DNA of 64,000 nucleotides from Acidobacteriota bacterium (GTDB lineage Bacteria > Acidobacteriota > Blastocatellia > Pyrinomonadales > Pyrinomonadaceae): contig JAOAPY010000024.1 in NCBI GenBank assembly GCA_025463135.1, positions 124,001-188,000 of the forward strand, read 5' to 3'. Positions 54,472-63,804 of the stretch are shown piece after piece (within the stretch, counting starts at the first letter, position 1; each line of letters opens with the position of its first letter). A program made the position numbers and the translations under genes. Below the pieces are notes generated by a model. That model ran no database searches. It was not told the origin of the DNA and was given only the letters and a program-made list of their open reading frames with translations.

Positions 54472-54595
54472 TCAAGAATATTTCGGCCGGCGAAGTAGAT
54501 CAAGGACCCGTTACCGCCGCGGGTGGAAACCTTGCGGCTAATGAATGCAAATGTTGGTCGAGCGATCCTATTTCCGCGTAGCGTCAAGCAAGATC

Positions 54596-54656
54596 GCAGA
54601 ATCGCAGCTCTAAACTCATCTTTTCAGATACTGAAAGAAATGTGCTGCGATTCTGC
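54596..54656. repeat. Perfect 13-bp inverted repeat (GCAGAATCGCAGC)
   Basis: GCAGAATCGCAGC (54596-54608) and GCTGCGATTCTGC (54644-54656) are exact complements. A second stem inside (TTTCAGATACTGAAA, about 54622-54636) makes a two-stem hairpin. The flanking spacer 54472-54782 shows no other feature. Confidence 0.85.
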
Positions 54657-54782
54657 CCGCCGGGTGTACTATTGGGAACCCCTGAGGCGATCTACAACTT
54701 CCGATTAACTGTTGCCCTCCAGGGGTAGGTACTCCAAACTTCACGGGCTTTAGACCATTCTGGAGCCAAGGGAGCGACTAAG

Positions 54783-55502
54783 ATGAGCATCCATCTGCAT
54801 GTCCGCGTCGGCGTCGAATGGGTCAATGATTTCCATAACGACAAATGCAAGCAAAACGATCTGAGTTACTGCGACGATCAGGTGGTTGGTTTTTACAACC
54901 ACATGGGCGATCACGGCCACATCAAGGTCTTCAACTGGGGCAATGACAATGCCTGGGAGACGGATTTCCGCCACCCCGATTTTGGCGGAGACTCGCTCAA
55001 CTGGAGTGACGACGTTCACTTCTGCATGGTCAACGATCATGGCGGGAACTTTTCGAACGTCGTGGTTTTCTCTTTTTCCAAGGCGCACACGAACTGCTCG
55101 ATCGCTTCCACGCAGATGCGGCTGGGCCGAAAGAATCTGAAATGGCTCGCGGCCCTGGGTTGCGATGCCGTGCTCAATACCAACGGCGATCATATCTGGG
55201 CCGTTTGGAGTGGGCCGATGCAGGGCGTTCATATTGTTTGCGGGTTTATTGGGACAGCGGCCGATTCCTCCTGGACCAGCGATCTGGGAGAAGATTTCGC
55301 CGACGACATTTGCGATGGAGACACGATCGCCGGCTCGTGGGTATCACGCGCCTATTCTTTTTGGACGGGCGACGACTCGATCGCAATCGCGGCTGGTGTC
55401 ACGCGCGATGACGCGATCAACCGGCGTGATCACGAAAACCTCGACTGGCGAGATTCAAGTGTGGCTCACACCAACTGGCTCGCCTGGAAGTATCGGACCT
55501 GA
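54783..55502 (+). CDS. Unrecognised protein with possible caspase-like His-Gly/Cys pair (DUF6345-like)
   Basis: The ATG at 54783 has GGGAGCGA upstream. The 239-residue product is cytoplasmic by sequence (no signal) and rich in His, Asp and Trp. VHFCMVNDHGGNFSN places His86-Gly87 after a hydrophobic strand, and LKWLAALGCDAVLNTN places Cys127 after another, about 41 residues on. Clan CD cysteine peptidases (caspases, gingipains) use the same order and similar spacing. MQGVHIVCGFIGTAADSS resembles proteins labelled DUF6345. I infer a caspase-like fold; catalysis is unproven. It leads a cassette with the next two genes (20 bases to the following one). Confidence 0.6.
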   Translation: MSIHLHVRVGVEWVNDFHNDKCKQNDLSYCDDQVVGFYNHMGDHGHIKVFNWGNDNAWETDFRHPDFGGDSLNWSDDVHFCMVNDHGGNFSNVVVFSFSKAHTNCSIASTQMRLGRKNLKWLAALGCDAVLNTNGDHIWAVWSGPMQGVHIVCGFIGTAADSSWTSDLGEDFADDICDGDTIAGSWVSRAYSFWTGDDSIAIAAGVTRDDAINRRDHENLDWRDSSVAHTNWLAWKYRT

Positions 55503-55521
55503 AACAGACCGGAGAAACCTC

Positions 55522-56397
55522 ATGGCTGAAATAAAAGTAAATGTAAAACTCATTCCCACGCCCCGCGGGCAGGCGCGCATCTATCGCTTGAAGTCACCGA
55601 GCGTAAACGAAAAAGCCGTTCGGGGACTGGCACAACTGCTCGGCATGCAGGCAGACGCAAAATCCGGCGCGCTGAAGAGCGACGCAGACAAGCTCACCTA
55701 TTCCCAGGGAGCCCTCGAATTGACCATGTACCGGGCGTCTGGAGGAATTCGCTTCATTGATCGAGCACGCTGGCAGGTGGATGACCGCCAATCGGACTTG
55801 AAGATCGAGGATGCGGCGGCAAGCCGGCTCGCTCAGACCTTCGTCAAGAAATACCAGCTGGCACCGGCTGGGGAAACGAAGTTCCTCAAAGCCGCGCGGC
55901 TGCACGTTGCGGAAGCGACGGAGGGCGGCAAGGAAGCTTCCGATCGAACTATCGATGTGGCGGTTGCACTGCAACGCCAGGTCGACAAGATTCCGGTCGA
56001 TGGACCAGGCGGACAAGTCGTTGTATATCTGGACTACGAACGCAAAGCGACCGGGATTGAAAGGATCTGGCGCGAGATCGCCGGAGTGCAGAAGCAAGGC
56101 GCGGCCTATCGGACTCCTCAGAATGCGCTGGAGGATATGGCGGCGCACTTCAAGGCTAAGCAGTGCGTCATCGAAGTCCAGGAAATGCGTTTCGGATATT
56201 TCGAGGAAGGATGGCGCAGCAAGCAGCAATATCTGCAGCCCGCTTACGTGATCATCGGGATGCTGACGTCGCCCGACGGCCTTACTCGCAAGCGGACAAT
56301 CTACGTTGCTCCCGCGCTTACCAACGCAGTCGGCCGGATCACGCCGCCCCTGGAAGTAAAGCGCCCGGAGCAAGAAAGGCCGGCGGCGAAATACTGA
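55522..56397 (+). CDS. Unrecognised protein in the DUF6345-like cassette
   Basis: The ATG at 55522 (MAEIKVNVKLIPTPRGQARI) has GGAGAAACC upstream and lies 20 bases after the preceding stop codon. The open frame upstream of it is shadow sequence. The 291-residue product is soluble and has repeated conserved-looking blocks: LTMYRASGGIRFIDRARWQV, ARLHVAEATEGGKEASD, VDKIPVDGPGGQVVVYLDYE, YRTPQNALEDMAAHF and KQCVIEVQEMRFGYFEEGWR with RKRTIYVAPALTNAVGRITP. I do not recognise the family. Conserved charged residues (EMRFGYFEEGW) look like a functional core. It is probably co-translated with both neighbours. Confidence 0.65.
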   Translation: MAEIKVNVKLIPTPRGQARIYRLKSPSVNEKAVRGLAQLLGMQADAKSGALKSDADKLTYSQGALELTMYRASGGIRFIDRARWQVDDRQSDLKIEDAAASRLAQTFVKKYQLAPAGETKFLKAARLHVAEATEGGKEASDRTIDVAVALQRQVDKIPVDGPGGQVVVYLDYERKATGIERIWREIAGVQKQGAAYRTPQNALEDMAAHFKAKQCVIEVQEMRFGYFEEGWRSKQQYLQPAYVIIGMLTSPDGLTRKRTIYVAPALTNAVGRITPPLEVKRPEQERPAAKY

Positions 56398-56417
56398 GAG
56401 CCGCATCAGGCGCCACG

Positions 56418-56948
56418 TTGAAAAACGCTGACCCAGAGTACGGCGTCCCCCTGGCTGAGGTGGAAGTCAGGATGCGTCCGGGCAATTTCTCCCAGACCGG
56501 TTTTCTGGGGCCGGACGAAAGCCTGCGCGAAGTCCTCGATGCCGATGCCCGAACGCTCGGCGAGCTCGGCGTGACCGCGCCGGCGCTGGCGGTGCAATTG
56601 AGGGGGCTTCTCGAAACTGCAATCGCGACCAAACAAACTGTCACCAGCGTCGGACACTACAAGGTCAAAGTCCGGCGTTACAAGGGTCCCCAGATTTGTC
56701 CCTTCGCGCCCCAGCCGTTTGAGAATCCCTGCCCCGGAGACGGCATCTGGCTCGCATCCATCGATTGGGATATCCGGAATACCCGCCGCTCGGTTCGGCT
56801 TGCGGGGCCGGGACTCATGGTTCATCTAATCGGCGCTCACGCTTTCTTCGAAGGCCTGCAATCGCCCTATCGCGTCGCGCCGCGGGCGCTTGTAGAGCTC
56901 CTGGAGCTCGGCCCCTTTGCTTCCCGGAGGGCGGGGCGAAGCGACTGA
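56418..56948 (+). CDS. Unrecognised protein, third gene of the cassette
   Basis: I place the start at the TTG at 56418 (reads MKNADPEYGVPLAEVEVRMR); an ATG at 56472 is the alternative. The 177-residue product has NFSQTGFLGPDESLREVLDA, ARTLGELGVTAPALAVQL and a Cys/Pro-rich segment (QICPFAPQPFENPCPGDG), then IWLASIDWDIRNTRRSVRLA and GLMVHLIGAHAFFEGLQSP. The internal consistency and the overlap-like spacing (20 bases) with the previous gene support a real coding region. I cannot name it. It ends 20 bases before the molybdopterin oxidoreductase start, so all four genes may be one operon. Confidence 0.6.
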   Translation: MKNADPEYGVPLAEVEVRMRPGNFSQTGFLGPDESLREVLDADARTLGELGVTAPALAVQLRGLLETAIATKQTVTSVGHYKVKVRRYKGPQICPFAPQPFENPCPGDGIWLASIDWDIRNTRRSVRLAGPGLMVHLIGAHAFFEGLQSPYRVAPRALVELLELGPFASRRAGRSD

Positions 56949-56968
56949 GAATTTGCCCGCACTCTGAC

Positions 56969-59149
56969 ATGAGAACCGCCGACAAAGCTTCTCTTCACTA
57001 CCGCGCTTGCAATCTCTGCGAAGCGATATGTGGGATTGAAATCACCGTTCAAGCCGACCAACGTCTGGACATCCGCGGTGACAAAGACGACCCCTTCAGC
57101 CGCGGATACATCTGCCCAAAGGCCGCCGCGTTGGGTGATCTTCACTATGATAAAGACCGGCTCAAACATCCCGTCCGCCGCACTACTAATGGTTGGCAAC
57201 GCATCGGATGGGACGAAGCCTTTGACGAGGTAGCCCAAAACCTCAAACGCATTCACGCGAAGTACGGCAGGAATTCCATCGCAACTTACCTCGGTAATCC
57301 CACCGTTCATAACTATGGCTCGCTTCTATTCGCGCCTGGCTTCATACGGAGCCTGCACACGCGTAACAGGTTTTCCGCGACCTCTGTGGACCAGTTGGCC
57401 CATCATTTATCCGCTTACCTCATGTTCGGTCATCAACTTCTTCTCCCCGTCCCGGATCTCGATCGCACAACCTTTCTTTTGATACTCGGAGCGAATCCGG
57501 CGGTCTCAAACGGCAGCATGATGACTGCTCCCGGTGTGGGTCAAAGGTTAAAAGAAATTCGACAGCGGGGAGGCAAGGTAATACTCATCGACCCGCGTTT
57601 TACGGAAACCGCCCGCTTGGCCGACCAGCAAGTATTCATAAAGCCCGGCACCGACGTGTTATTGCTGCTGGCGCTACTACACGTTGTTTTTGACGAAGGA
57701 CTAAGTCGCCTCGGGCCCCTCGCAGCGTTCACCAAGGGTCTGGAGAATATCGCCCAGCTCGTGGCCGAATTTCCTCCGGAGAGAGTGGCCTCAATTACCG
57801 GAATTAACTCCGATCAGATACGCCTGCTGGCGAGAGAATTCGCTGCGGCGGAGTCCGCTGTCTGCTATGGAAGAATCGGTGTCAGCACTCAGGAGTTTGG
57901 GGCCGTTTGTCAGTGGTTGATTAACGTCTTGAATACGGTGACCGGTAACCTGGATAGCCCGGGTGGCGCCATGTTTACCCTTCCGGCATTTGACCCTCTG
58001 TCAGCACCCGAAGGCTTGGCGCCGAGCGGTAGTTTTGCCCGCTGGCACAGTCGGGTGCGGAAGCTACCTGAATTTTCCGGAGAGCTCCCGGTAGTCACGC
58101 TTGCCGAAGAAATTTTGACTGAGGGTCCCGGACAGATTAAGGCTTTTGTAACCTCTGCCGGAAACCCAGTGCTATCGACGCCGAACGGCCGCCAGTTGGA
58201 TCGAGCGCTTGCCGGTCTGGAGTTCATGGTGGCTATTGATTTTTATATTAATGAGTCGACAAAACACGCGCACATTATCCTACCGCCTACCTCGTCGCTC
58301 GAGCGTGAGCACTATGATGTGGCTTTTCATCTACTGGCAGTCCGTAACACGGCCAAATTTTCACCGGCATTATTTCAACCAGACGAGGAGAGTCGACATG
58401 ACTGGGAGATCTTGGTTGAATTGCAAACACGGATGGAACGCGAGGGCCTGTTCGGCAATCTCTTTGGACGGGTGAAACGAGAGTTCATCAAAAGATTCTT
58501 CGGGCCCGAAAGAATTCTTGATCTGGGTTTACGCTTTGGCCCTTACGGCGCCCGGCTTAACCCTTTTTCTCGTAGTTTGACTTTGCGAAAGCTCAAACAA
58601 GCTCCTCACGGAATAGATCTTGGCCCCTTGCGTTCATGCTTACCCGGACGATTGCGTACTGCTGACAAACGCATTGAGTTAGCGCCGGAAGTGTTGGTCG
58701 AAGATGTCAAACGGGTGAAGGCAAAATTGCTGGATAATCCGCCTCTTAACCGGAACGGCTATCTGTTATTGATTGGACGACGACGGCTTCGCAGCAACAA
58801 CTCCTGGATGCATAACAGTCAAAGATTGGTTAAAGGCAAACCGCAATGCACAATTCTCATGCACCCCCTGGATGCTGCTCAGCGCCACCTGAGCCGAGGT
58901 CAAACGGTTTTGGTGCGATCAAGAGTTGGAACCGTAACCGTGCCGGTCGAGATAACCGAGGAAATGATGCCTGGTGTGGTGAGTATTCCCCATGGGTGGG
59001 GACATGATCGGCTGGGGATTCAATTAGAGGTTGCTCAACAACACGCCGGCGAAAGCATCAACGATGTAACGGATGATCTAACAATCGACGCTCTTTGTGG
59101 GACGGCAGCCTTCAATGGGACATGGGTAGCCGTTGATGCGACGAACTGA
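56969..59149 (+). CDS. Molybdopterin-dependent oxidoreductase with N-terminal [4Fe-4S] motif
   Basis: The start is the ATG at 56969 (MRTADKASLHYRACNLCEAI); sequence upstream in the frame is shadow. The 726-residue product opens with the iron-sulfur motif CNLCEAICGIEI and, about 30 residues on, RGYICPKA (CxxCxxxC...C). Domains follow the DMSO-reductase family: WQRIGWDEAFDEVAQNLKRI, VILIDPRFTETARLADQQVF (MGD-binding, about 205-225), SAGNPVLSTPNGRQLDRAL and, near the end, VRSRVGTVTVPVEITEEMMP with PHGWGHD. There is no Tat signal, so it is likely cytoplasmic. The Mo ligand residue (Ser, Cys or Sec) cannot be assigned by eye. Substrate unknown. Confidence 0.88.
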   Translation: MRTADKASLHYRACNLCEAICGIEITVQADQRLDIRGDKDDPFSRGYICPKAAALGDLHYDKDRLKHPVRRTTNGWQRIGWDEAFDEVAQNLKRIHAKYGRNSIATYLGNPTVHNYGSLLFAPGFIRSLHTRNRFSATSVDQLAHHLSAYLMFGHQLLLPVPDLDRTTFLLILGANPAVSNGSMMTAPGVGQRLKEIRQRGGKVILIDPRFTETARLADQQVFIKPGTDVLLLLALLHVVFDEGLSRLGPLAAFTKGLENIAQLVAEFPPERVASITGINSDQIRLLAREFAAAESAVCYGRIGVSTQEFGAVCQWLINVLNTVTGNLDSPGGAMFTLPAFDPLSAPEGLAPSGSFARWHSRVRKLPEFSGELPVVTLAEEILTEGPGQIKAFVTSAGNPVLSTPNGRQLDRALAGLEFMVAIDFYINESTKHAHIILPPTSSLEREHYDVAFHLLAVRNTAKFSPALFQPDEESRHDWEILVELQTRMEREGLFGNLFGRVKREFIKRFFGPERILDLGLRFGPYGARLNPFSRSLTLRKLKQAPHGIDLGPLRSCLPGRLRTADKRIELAPEVLVEDVKRVKAKLLDNPPLNRNGYLLLIGRRRLRSNNSWMHNSQRLVKGKPQCTILMHPLDAAQRHLSRGQTVLVRSRVGTVTVPVEITEEMMPGVVSIPHGWGHDRLGIQLEVAQQHAGESINDVTDDLTIDALCGTAAFNGTWVAVDATN

Positions 59150-59170
59150 GTCAACTCATCTCAAGAAAAT

Positions 59171-59360
59171 ACACGCTGAAAGCGTGCTTCAATAGCCGTG
59201 GGCAGCGCCCGCGTATACCGACACCTAAAGAAATCATGCAGCCCTGAAAGGATCGGTTTTCGATGGCCGATGTTTGACCCCTTTTTGAGGGTCTCTCTTT
59301 TTCTAATCGACGATCCGTGGACGGCGCCCACGGCTATTAAATGTCACGCCTTCAGCGTGA
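59171..59360. repeat. Long imperfect inverted repeat (ACACGCTGAAAGCGTGC arms)
   Basis: ACACGCTGAAAGCGTGCTTC then AATAGCCGTGGGCAGCGCCC (59171-59210) pairs with GGACGGCGCCCACGGCTATT then AAATGTCACGCC and TTCAGCGTGA (59319-59360). The loop is about 105 bases. It ends at the stop codon of the minus-strand hybrid kinase, between convergent genes, where it could act as a bidirectional terminator. Confidence 0.88.
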
Positions 59361-59362
59361 AC

Positions 59363-62281
59363 TCAACAGAAGGCGGGATGTTCGAGCGCGTCGAAGGCGG
59401 CTTTTTCGACACTGCCGGCCGGCGTCAATAATCCTGCGAGCACTCTTTTCATCTCTTCCGACTTAACGGGTTTAGAGATGTAATCGTCCATACCTGCCCC
59501 AATGCATTTCTCGCGATCACCTTCCAAAGCATGGGCAGTCATGGCGACAATTGGAGTGCGTTTAGTCCGGCCTTCTAATCGGCGTATTTCAGCGGTTGCC
59601 GCGTAGCCGTCCATCTCAGGCATCTGGCAATCCATCAGCACCAGGGCGTAGGGGATGCGACCCAGAGCTTCGATTGCCTCGCGCCCATTAGCCACCGCAT
59701 CGGCGCGATAGCCCAGCTTCAGCAGTTGTCGCACGGCAACTTTCTGATTCACGATGTTGTCTTCCGCGACCAGTATCAGTTTAGTGGATATTTTCGTTTC
59801 GTCCTGCGTAGCGCCTCCGCTTTCGCGCCTGAGCGAGAGCAATGCCGCTTCATTTGCCGCCCCTGGCATCCTGACGCCGCTCATCACCGTGGTCAGAGTT
59901 TCGAACAACCTGGATTGCCGGGCGGGCTTGGTAAGATAAGCCGCAATGCCAACTTCCTGAGCTATTACACCGTGGCGCCGTTCGCCGAACGAGGTCAGAA
60001 GGACCAGGGGGACAGGCGCAATTTCCGGCGCGGCCTTGATGGCCCGAGCCAGATCAAAGCCATCCATCTCCGGCATCATCAGGTCAAGTATCGCCAGATC
60101 ATAAGCGGCACCCTCGGCCGCAGCCGCGGCCAGGAGTGCCAGGGCCTGTTGGCCTGATTCCGTCTCAGTGGGCACCATCCCCCAACACTTCGTTTGATGA
60201 CAAAGAATCCGCCGATTGGTGGCATTGTCATCCACAATCAGAACGCGCAACTGATCAAGGCTCTTGATAACGGGCGCGACAACGACGGACCCGAGTGATT
60301 GTTTGTCGAACCGAGCCGTGAACCAGAAAGTTGAACCCTCTCCCGGCATGCTGGTAACACCAATCTCGCCATTCATTAGTTCAACGAGTTGTCTGGAAAT
60401 GCACAGGCCCAAACCTGTGCCGCCGTATTTGCGCGTGGTTGAGCCGTCAGCCTGCATAAAGGCTTGGAATAGATTCTGCTGCGCGGCAGCACTGATTCCG
60501 ATTCCAGTATCGCTCACCGTGAAGCGGACCGTTATGGAGGTTTCGGTTTCAATCTCATTCGTCGCTCGCACGATCACTTCGCCCCGTTCGGTAAACTTAA
60601 CTGCATTCCCAATGAGATTTGTCAGTACCTGGCGCAGTCTGCCCGGATCGCCGAGCAAGGCGGTCGGGAACTTGCACGGAATGAGTGAAGCCAATTCAAT
60701 ATGTTTGGCTAACGCCTTATCGGCCAGAAGTTCGAGTGAGTCCTCGATGGCGCTGCGCAGGTCGAATTCCAATATTTCGAACTGGACTTTGCCGGCCTCA
60801 ATTTTTGAGAAATCCAGAATGTCATTGATAATCGTCAGGAGCGAGTCGGCACTGGACTGAATGGTCTCAGCAAAATCTCGCTGGTCGACATTGAGTTCCG
60901 TATCGAGGAGCAGTCCGGTCATGCCAATCACGCCATTCATCGGCGTGCGAATCTCGTGACTCATATTGGCCAAAAACTCCGACTTCAGACGAGCTGATTC
61001 CAGAGCTGTATCCCGCGCTTGCTTTAACTCCTGATCGATTTGCTTACGTTCTGTAATGTCGCGAGCAATTACTACGGCGCCGACTAATGTGTCACTCTCG
61101 CGAATCGGCGTGCTTATATATTCGACTGGAAAACTACTGCCATCCTTTCTCCAAAACACTTCGTCGGTAACGTGTTGAACGGTGCCCTTCCTGAATGCGC
61201 CGTAGATTGGTGATTCCGTGAGCGGATACGGGGAACCGTCTGGTCTGGTGTGGTGAATCGTAGCGTGTTCTGACCTCCCGATTAGTTCCGTTTCCGAGTA
61301 ACCGAGCATCTTACAAGTCGCTGCGTTTACATTCACTATGAAGCCTTCCGCCGATGTTACGATCAATGAATCGCCCATCGATTCAATGATGCGGTCGACG
61401 TAGTCTTTGGAGACTGTTGTTCGGCCCAGATTGTCAGCCATTTGATTGAAGGCCCCGGCGAGCAGACCGATCTCATCGCGAGTATTAATCTGAATTTTCG
61501 CGCCGCGTCGACCCAAACCAATCTCCCGCACACCGGCGGCAAGTTTTTTCAAGGGCAGAGAAAACGAATGAGACAGAAACAGCGCAGTCATCGTTGCAAA
61601 CACCAATGCGCCAATCGCCGAGTACGCGACCAGCCAACTAACGTCACTTACACGCTGCTCGATAAGGGAAGACATTCCAGTAACTTCTTCGTATCTGGCC
61701 TTCGAATAACCCTGGACCAGGGGAACAAGTTGCTGTTCGTAATCCGCTTCGACTTCATTGTTCAGTATCTCGTCGGCGTCGTCCGGTGAGGTCCTGATGA
61801 CTTCCAAATACTTTTTGAGAGCTTTTTCATATCGAAGAGAACCCGCCTGAATCGCCCCTAAAGTCGCAAGTTCTTCGCTCTCATTGGCAATATCGGTGGC
61901 GCTTCCGGACTGGTGCGCTTCCTCCAAACTGCGTTGAGTTATCTGTGTGAGAGAGTCGAGAATTTCCTTAGTGTCGCTTTCGCTCTTTAGGATTAAAGCC
62001 TCTGCGTCGCTGGCTGCGCTCTTGGCGGCTTCCCTTTCCATGGGTTCCAGGCGAGCTCGACGTTTCTCAGCCATTATCTCTTCGGCAGCCTTCTGCGCGG
62101 CAATAAACGTCGCCGGAAGTTTGGACGCAAGGCCTTGCAGTTGTACCTCAACGGTCGCTACCTGGCGGGCATTGCGTTGCACTTGTCTATTGGTCTTAAT
62201 CAAGAAGACTGCAAGGCCGGCAAAAATAACCGGCACACCCAGTAAACCGATGAATAACTTATTGCGAATTTTCATCTTCAA
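59363..62281 (-). CDS. Hybrid histidine kinase with HAMP, PAS and two receiver domains
   Basis: This 972-residue membrane sensor has two helices ([20 protein letters not shown], about 8-27; [19 protein letters not shown], about 215-235) enclosing a helical periplasmic domain of about 190 residues. HAMP follows ([17 protein letters not shown], about 240-290). A PAS domain (about 300-420: [20 protein letters not shown]) is followed by the kinase core: phospho-His in [20 protein letters not shown] (about 445), N box [35 protein letters not shown]. Two receivers end the protein ([14 protein letters not shown] with [26 protein letters not shown] with [14 protein letters not shown]). No output domain is present. 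Partner regulator unknown. Confidence 0.93.
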   Translation of the reverse strand: MKMKIRNKLFIGLLGVPVIFAGLAVFLIKTNRQVQRNARQVATVEVQLQGLASKLPATFIAAQKAAEEIMAEKRRARLEPMEREAAKSAASDAEALILKSESDTKEILDSLTQITQRSLEEAHQSGSATDIANESEELATLGAIQAGSLRYEKALKKYLEVIRTSPDDADEILNNEVEADYEQQLVPLVQGYSKARYEEVTGMSSLIEQRVSDVSWLVAYSAIGALVFATMTALFLSHSFSLPLKKLAAGVREIGLGRRGAKIQINTRDEIGLLAGAFNQMADNLGRTTVSKDYVDRIIESMGDSLIVTSAEGFIVNVNAATCKMLGYSETELIGRSEHATIHHTRPDGSPYPLTESPIYGAFRKGTVQHVTDEVFWRKDGSSFPVEYISTPIRESDTLVGAVVIARDITERKQIDQELKQARDTALESARLKSEFLANMSHEIRTPMNGVIGMTGLLLDTELNVDQRDFAETIQSSADSLLTIINDILDFSKIEAGKVQFEILEFDLRSAIEDSLELLADKALAKHIELASLIPCKFPTALLGDPGRLRQVLTNLIGNAVKFTERGEVIVRATNEIETETSITVRFTVSDTGIGISAAAQQNLFQAFMQADGSTTRKYGGTGLGLCISRQLVELMNGEIGVTSMPGEGSTFWFTARFDKQSLGSVVVAPVIKSLDQLRVLIVDDNATNRRILCHQTKCWGMVPTETESGQQALALLAAAAAEGAAYDLAILDLMMPEMDGFDLARAIKAAPEIAPVPLVLLTSFGERRHGVIAQEVGIAAYLTKPARQSRLFETLTTVMSGVRMPGAANEAALLSLRRESGGATQDETKISTKLILVAEDNIVNQKVAVRQLLKLGYRADAVANGREAIEALGRIPYALVLMDCQMPEMDGYAATAEIRRLEGRTKRTPIVAMTAHALEGDREKCIGAGMDDYISKPVKSEEMKRVLAGLLTPAGSVEKAAFDALEHPAFC

Positions 62282-62355
62282 TTCCTTTTGTGAGTTAACA
62301 CCTCGATACTGAGGATGCCGGCACCAGGGAGCAATTCGCGCCGGCGAATTAGTCC

Positions 62356-63162
62356 TTACCGGTGATCTGGTGTAGCGCGGAATTCATATACAAGATTGAC
62401 GATAACTCTAAAGCCATCGGCTTCCCGACTTAATCCGAGAGGCACTCCGACACCAAACTCCAGATCTCTCGGAAGTTTCCAAACAATTCCGGGCGTAAGA
62501 TAGAGATTGCTTTCCCTGGAGCCTTTGCTCCAGCTGATCTCATTTGTGAAACGCGCTCGGCGGTAGGGAACAAACATGCCGCTGTTCCATTCGACTGTCT
62601 TTTCATTTGGACTCCCTTCGTCAAGAGTCGATCGAGTTATCGAGCGGGCAAAGCTAAGTCCCAACTGACTAAACAATTGCAACCGCGACAGCCTGGGAAA
62701 ATCTTTCGCGAGGACCACGTACGGTTCGTATTCAATCTTGCGTTCAGAGATTCCTTTCTTTGCACTCGCGGCGGGTAAGCCAAGTTCGAATCCAACGGCG
62801 CTGTGGAAATTCGAGCCATGTATATTCATGAAGCTGTATTTTGTGCCAAGACGTACGTCGCCCGAGCCGTGCGAAATCAATCCACCAACCGTTTGTTTGC
62901 GGGCAAAGGATTGCCATTGCAGATCAATCTGCCAGGAATGACTTAGACCATACTCGAGAGTCAGATCATTCGAGAACTCCTTGTTCACTTTGCTGAAGGT
63001 GAAAACCGAAGTCAGCTGAAATGCGCCCTTCTCCTGCGGGTAAACCAGTTCCGTTTGAAAGACGCCCTGGAGCGGTTGGTCGCGTTTGTCCTGCGCCTTC
63101 ACGCGTGACGCATAGCTTAGAGAAACAGATATTGCGACTGTGATGAAAAGAACTTTTTTCAT
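62356..63162 (-). CDS. Putative outer membrane beta-barrel protein of unknown function
   Basis: The start is the ATG at 63162 ([20 protein letters not shown]) with GGGAGAA upstream; an upstream Met is less likely. The 268-residue product has a signal peptide (residues 1-22). The mature part alternates hydrophobic and polar residues in short strands typical of outer membrane barrels ([73 protein letters not shown]). It ends [15 protein letters not shown], not with a terminal Phe. Relatives are often annotated as transporters or DUF-type porins. It lies 75 bases upstream of the hybrid kinase and may be transcribed with it. Confidence 0.7.
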   Translation of the reverse strand: MKKVLFITVAISVSLSYASRVKAQDKRDQPLQGVFQTELVYPQEKGAFQLTSVFTFSKVNKEFSNDLTLEYGLSHSWQIDLQWQSFARKQTVGGLISHGSGDVRLGTKYSFMNIHGSNFHSAVGFELGLPAASAKKGISERKIEYEPYVVLAKDFPRLSRLQLFSQLGLSFARSITRSTLDEGSPNEKTVEWNSGMFVPYRRARFTNEISWSKGSRESNLYLTPGIVWKLPRDLEFGVGVPLGLSREADGFRVIVNLVYEFRATPDHR

Positions 63163-63536
63163 TCTGTTCTCCCGGTTAGTATTGAGGTTAAGGGAAGGCA
63201 TACGATTGTGCAGGTAATAAGTGGTTGTGGTGGGGTTTCAGACGGCGGCCCTGACTTAAACTGGAGCGCAACTGACTCGGGAAATCCGTCGGGGAGCCAA
63301 GCAGTATGTGAATTGAACCATCGCCTTAGTAGAATCCGGGCGAGGCTCCTCAGAAATGAATGAACGAAGTTAAGCCGGGGATGGGGCGAAAGAGGGCACG
63401 GCCTGTACAGGCCGCCCGGTCCAAAACGAACTTTCCTGTCAGTCCAGCTGCCGATCGCGCTGGCTCAAGGAAAGGTAAGCAATGGGCGTGCCCAGTGAGC
63501 GCGACTTCGCGGAGAGCCTGCACCGGTTCAAATTCG
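63163..63536. other. Spacer with no recognised gene
   Basis: About 370 bp precede the MITE-like element. Open frames on both strands here run into that element and show no motif or ribosome site. It should contain the promoter of the minus-strand barrel gene, but no clear hexamers stand out. Confidence 0.5.
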
Positions 63537-63780
63537 AGTAGTGCTCCATTAAGGTGTTGCAAAAAAGGGGAACGGTTCGAAGGCAATGAGGTCAGTACCA
63601 CCTGCGGAAGCGGGTGGGTTGTCGTTGGAGCAGCAATAACGCCGAGAGGATCTGGTTTGCCCAGCGATCTTGTTCGGGAGCAGACCCACCCGCTACCGCA
63701 GGTGGTACTGACCTCATTGCCTCGCAGTAACTCGCCGGGCAGTCCTTTCTTTCTCAGCAACACGCTAACGGAGCACTACT
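63537..63780. repeat. MITE-like 244-bp inverted-repeat element
   Basis: The outer ends AGTAGTGCTCCATTAAGGTG then TTGC (63537-63560) and GCAACACGCTAACGGAGC then ACTACT (63757-63780) are imperfect terminal inverted repeats. Inside lies a strong second pair: GGCAATGAGGTCAGTACCAC and CTGCGGAAGCGGGTGGGT (63582-63619) against ACCCACCCGCTACCGCAG and GTGGTACTGACCTCATTGCC (63684-63721). No transposase is encoded. The core arms are shared with the short copy at 4843-4916. It ends 24 bases before the ThuA-like gene's start, so it may affect that gene's expression. Confidence 0.85.
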
Positions 63781-63804
63781 GAAACCTAAGGAGAGCATTG
63801 AGCA

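Noticed and set aside
63350-63782. Two opposite frames with the shared peptide NEVSTTCGSGW
   Set aside because: Both are produced by the palindromic MITE-like element, which reads almost the same on either strand.
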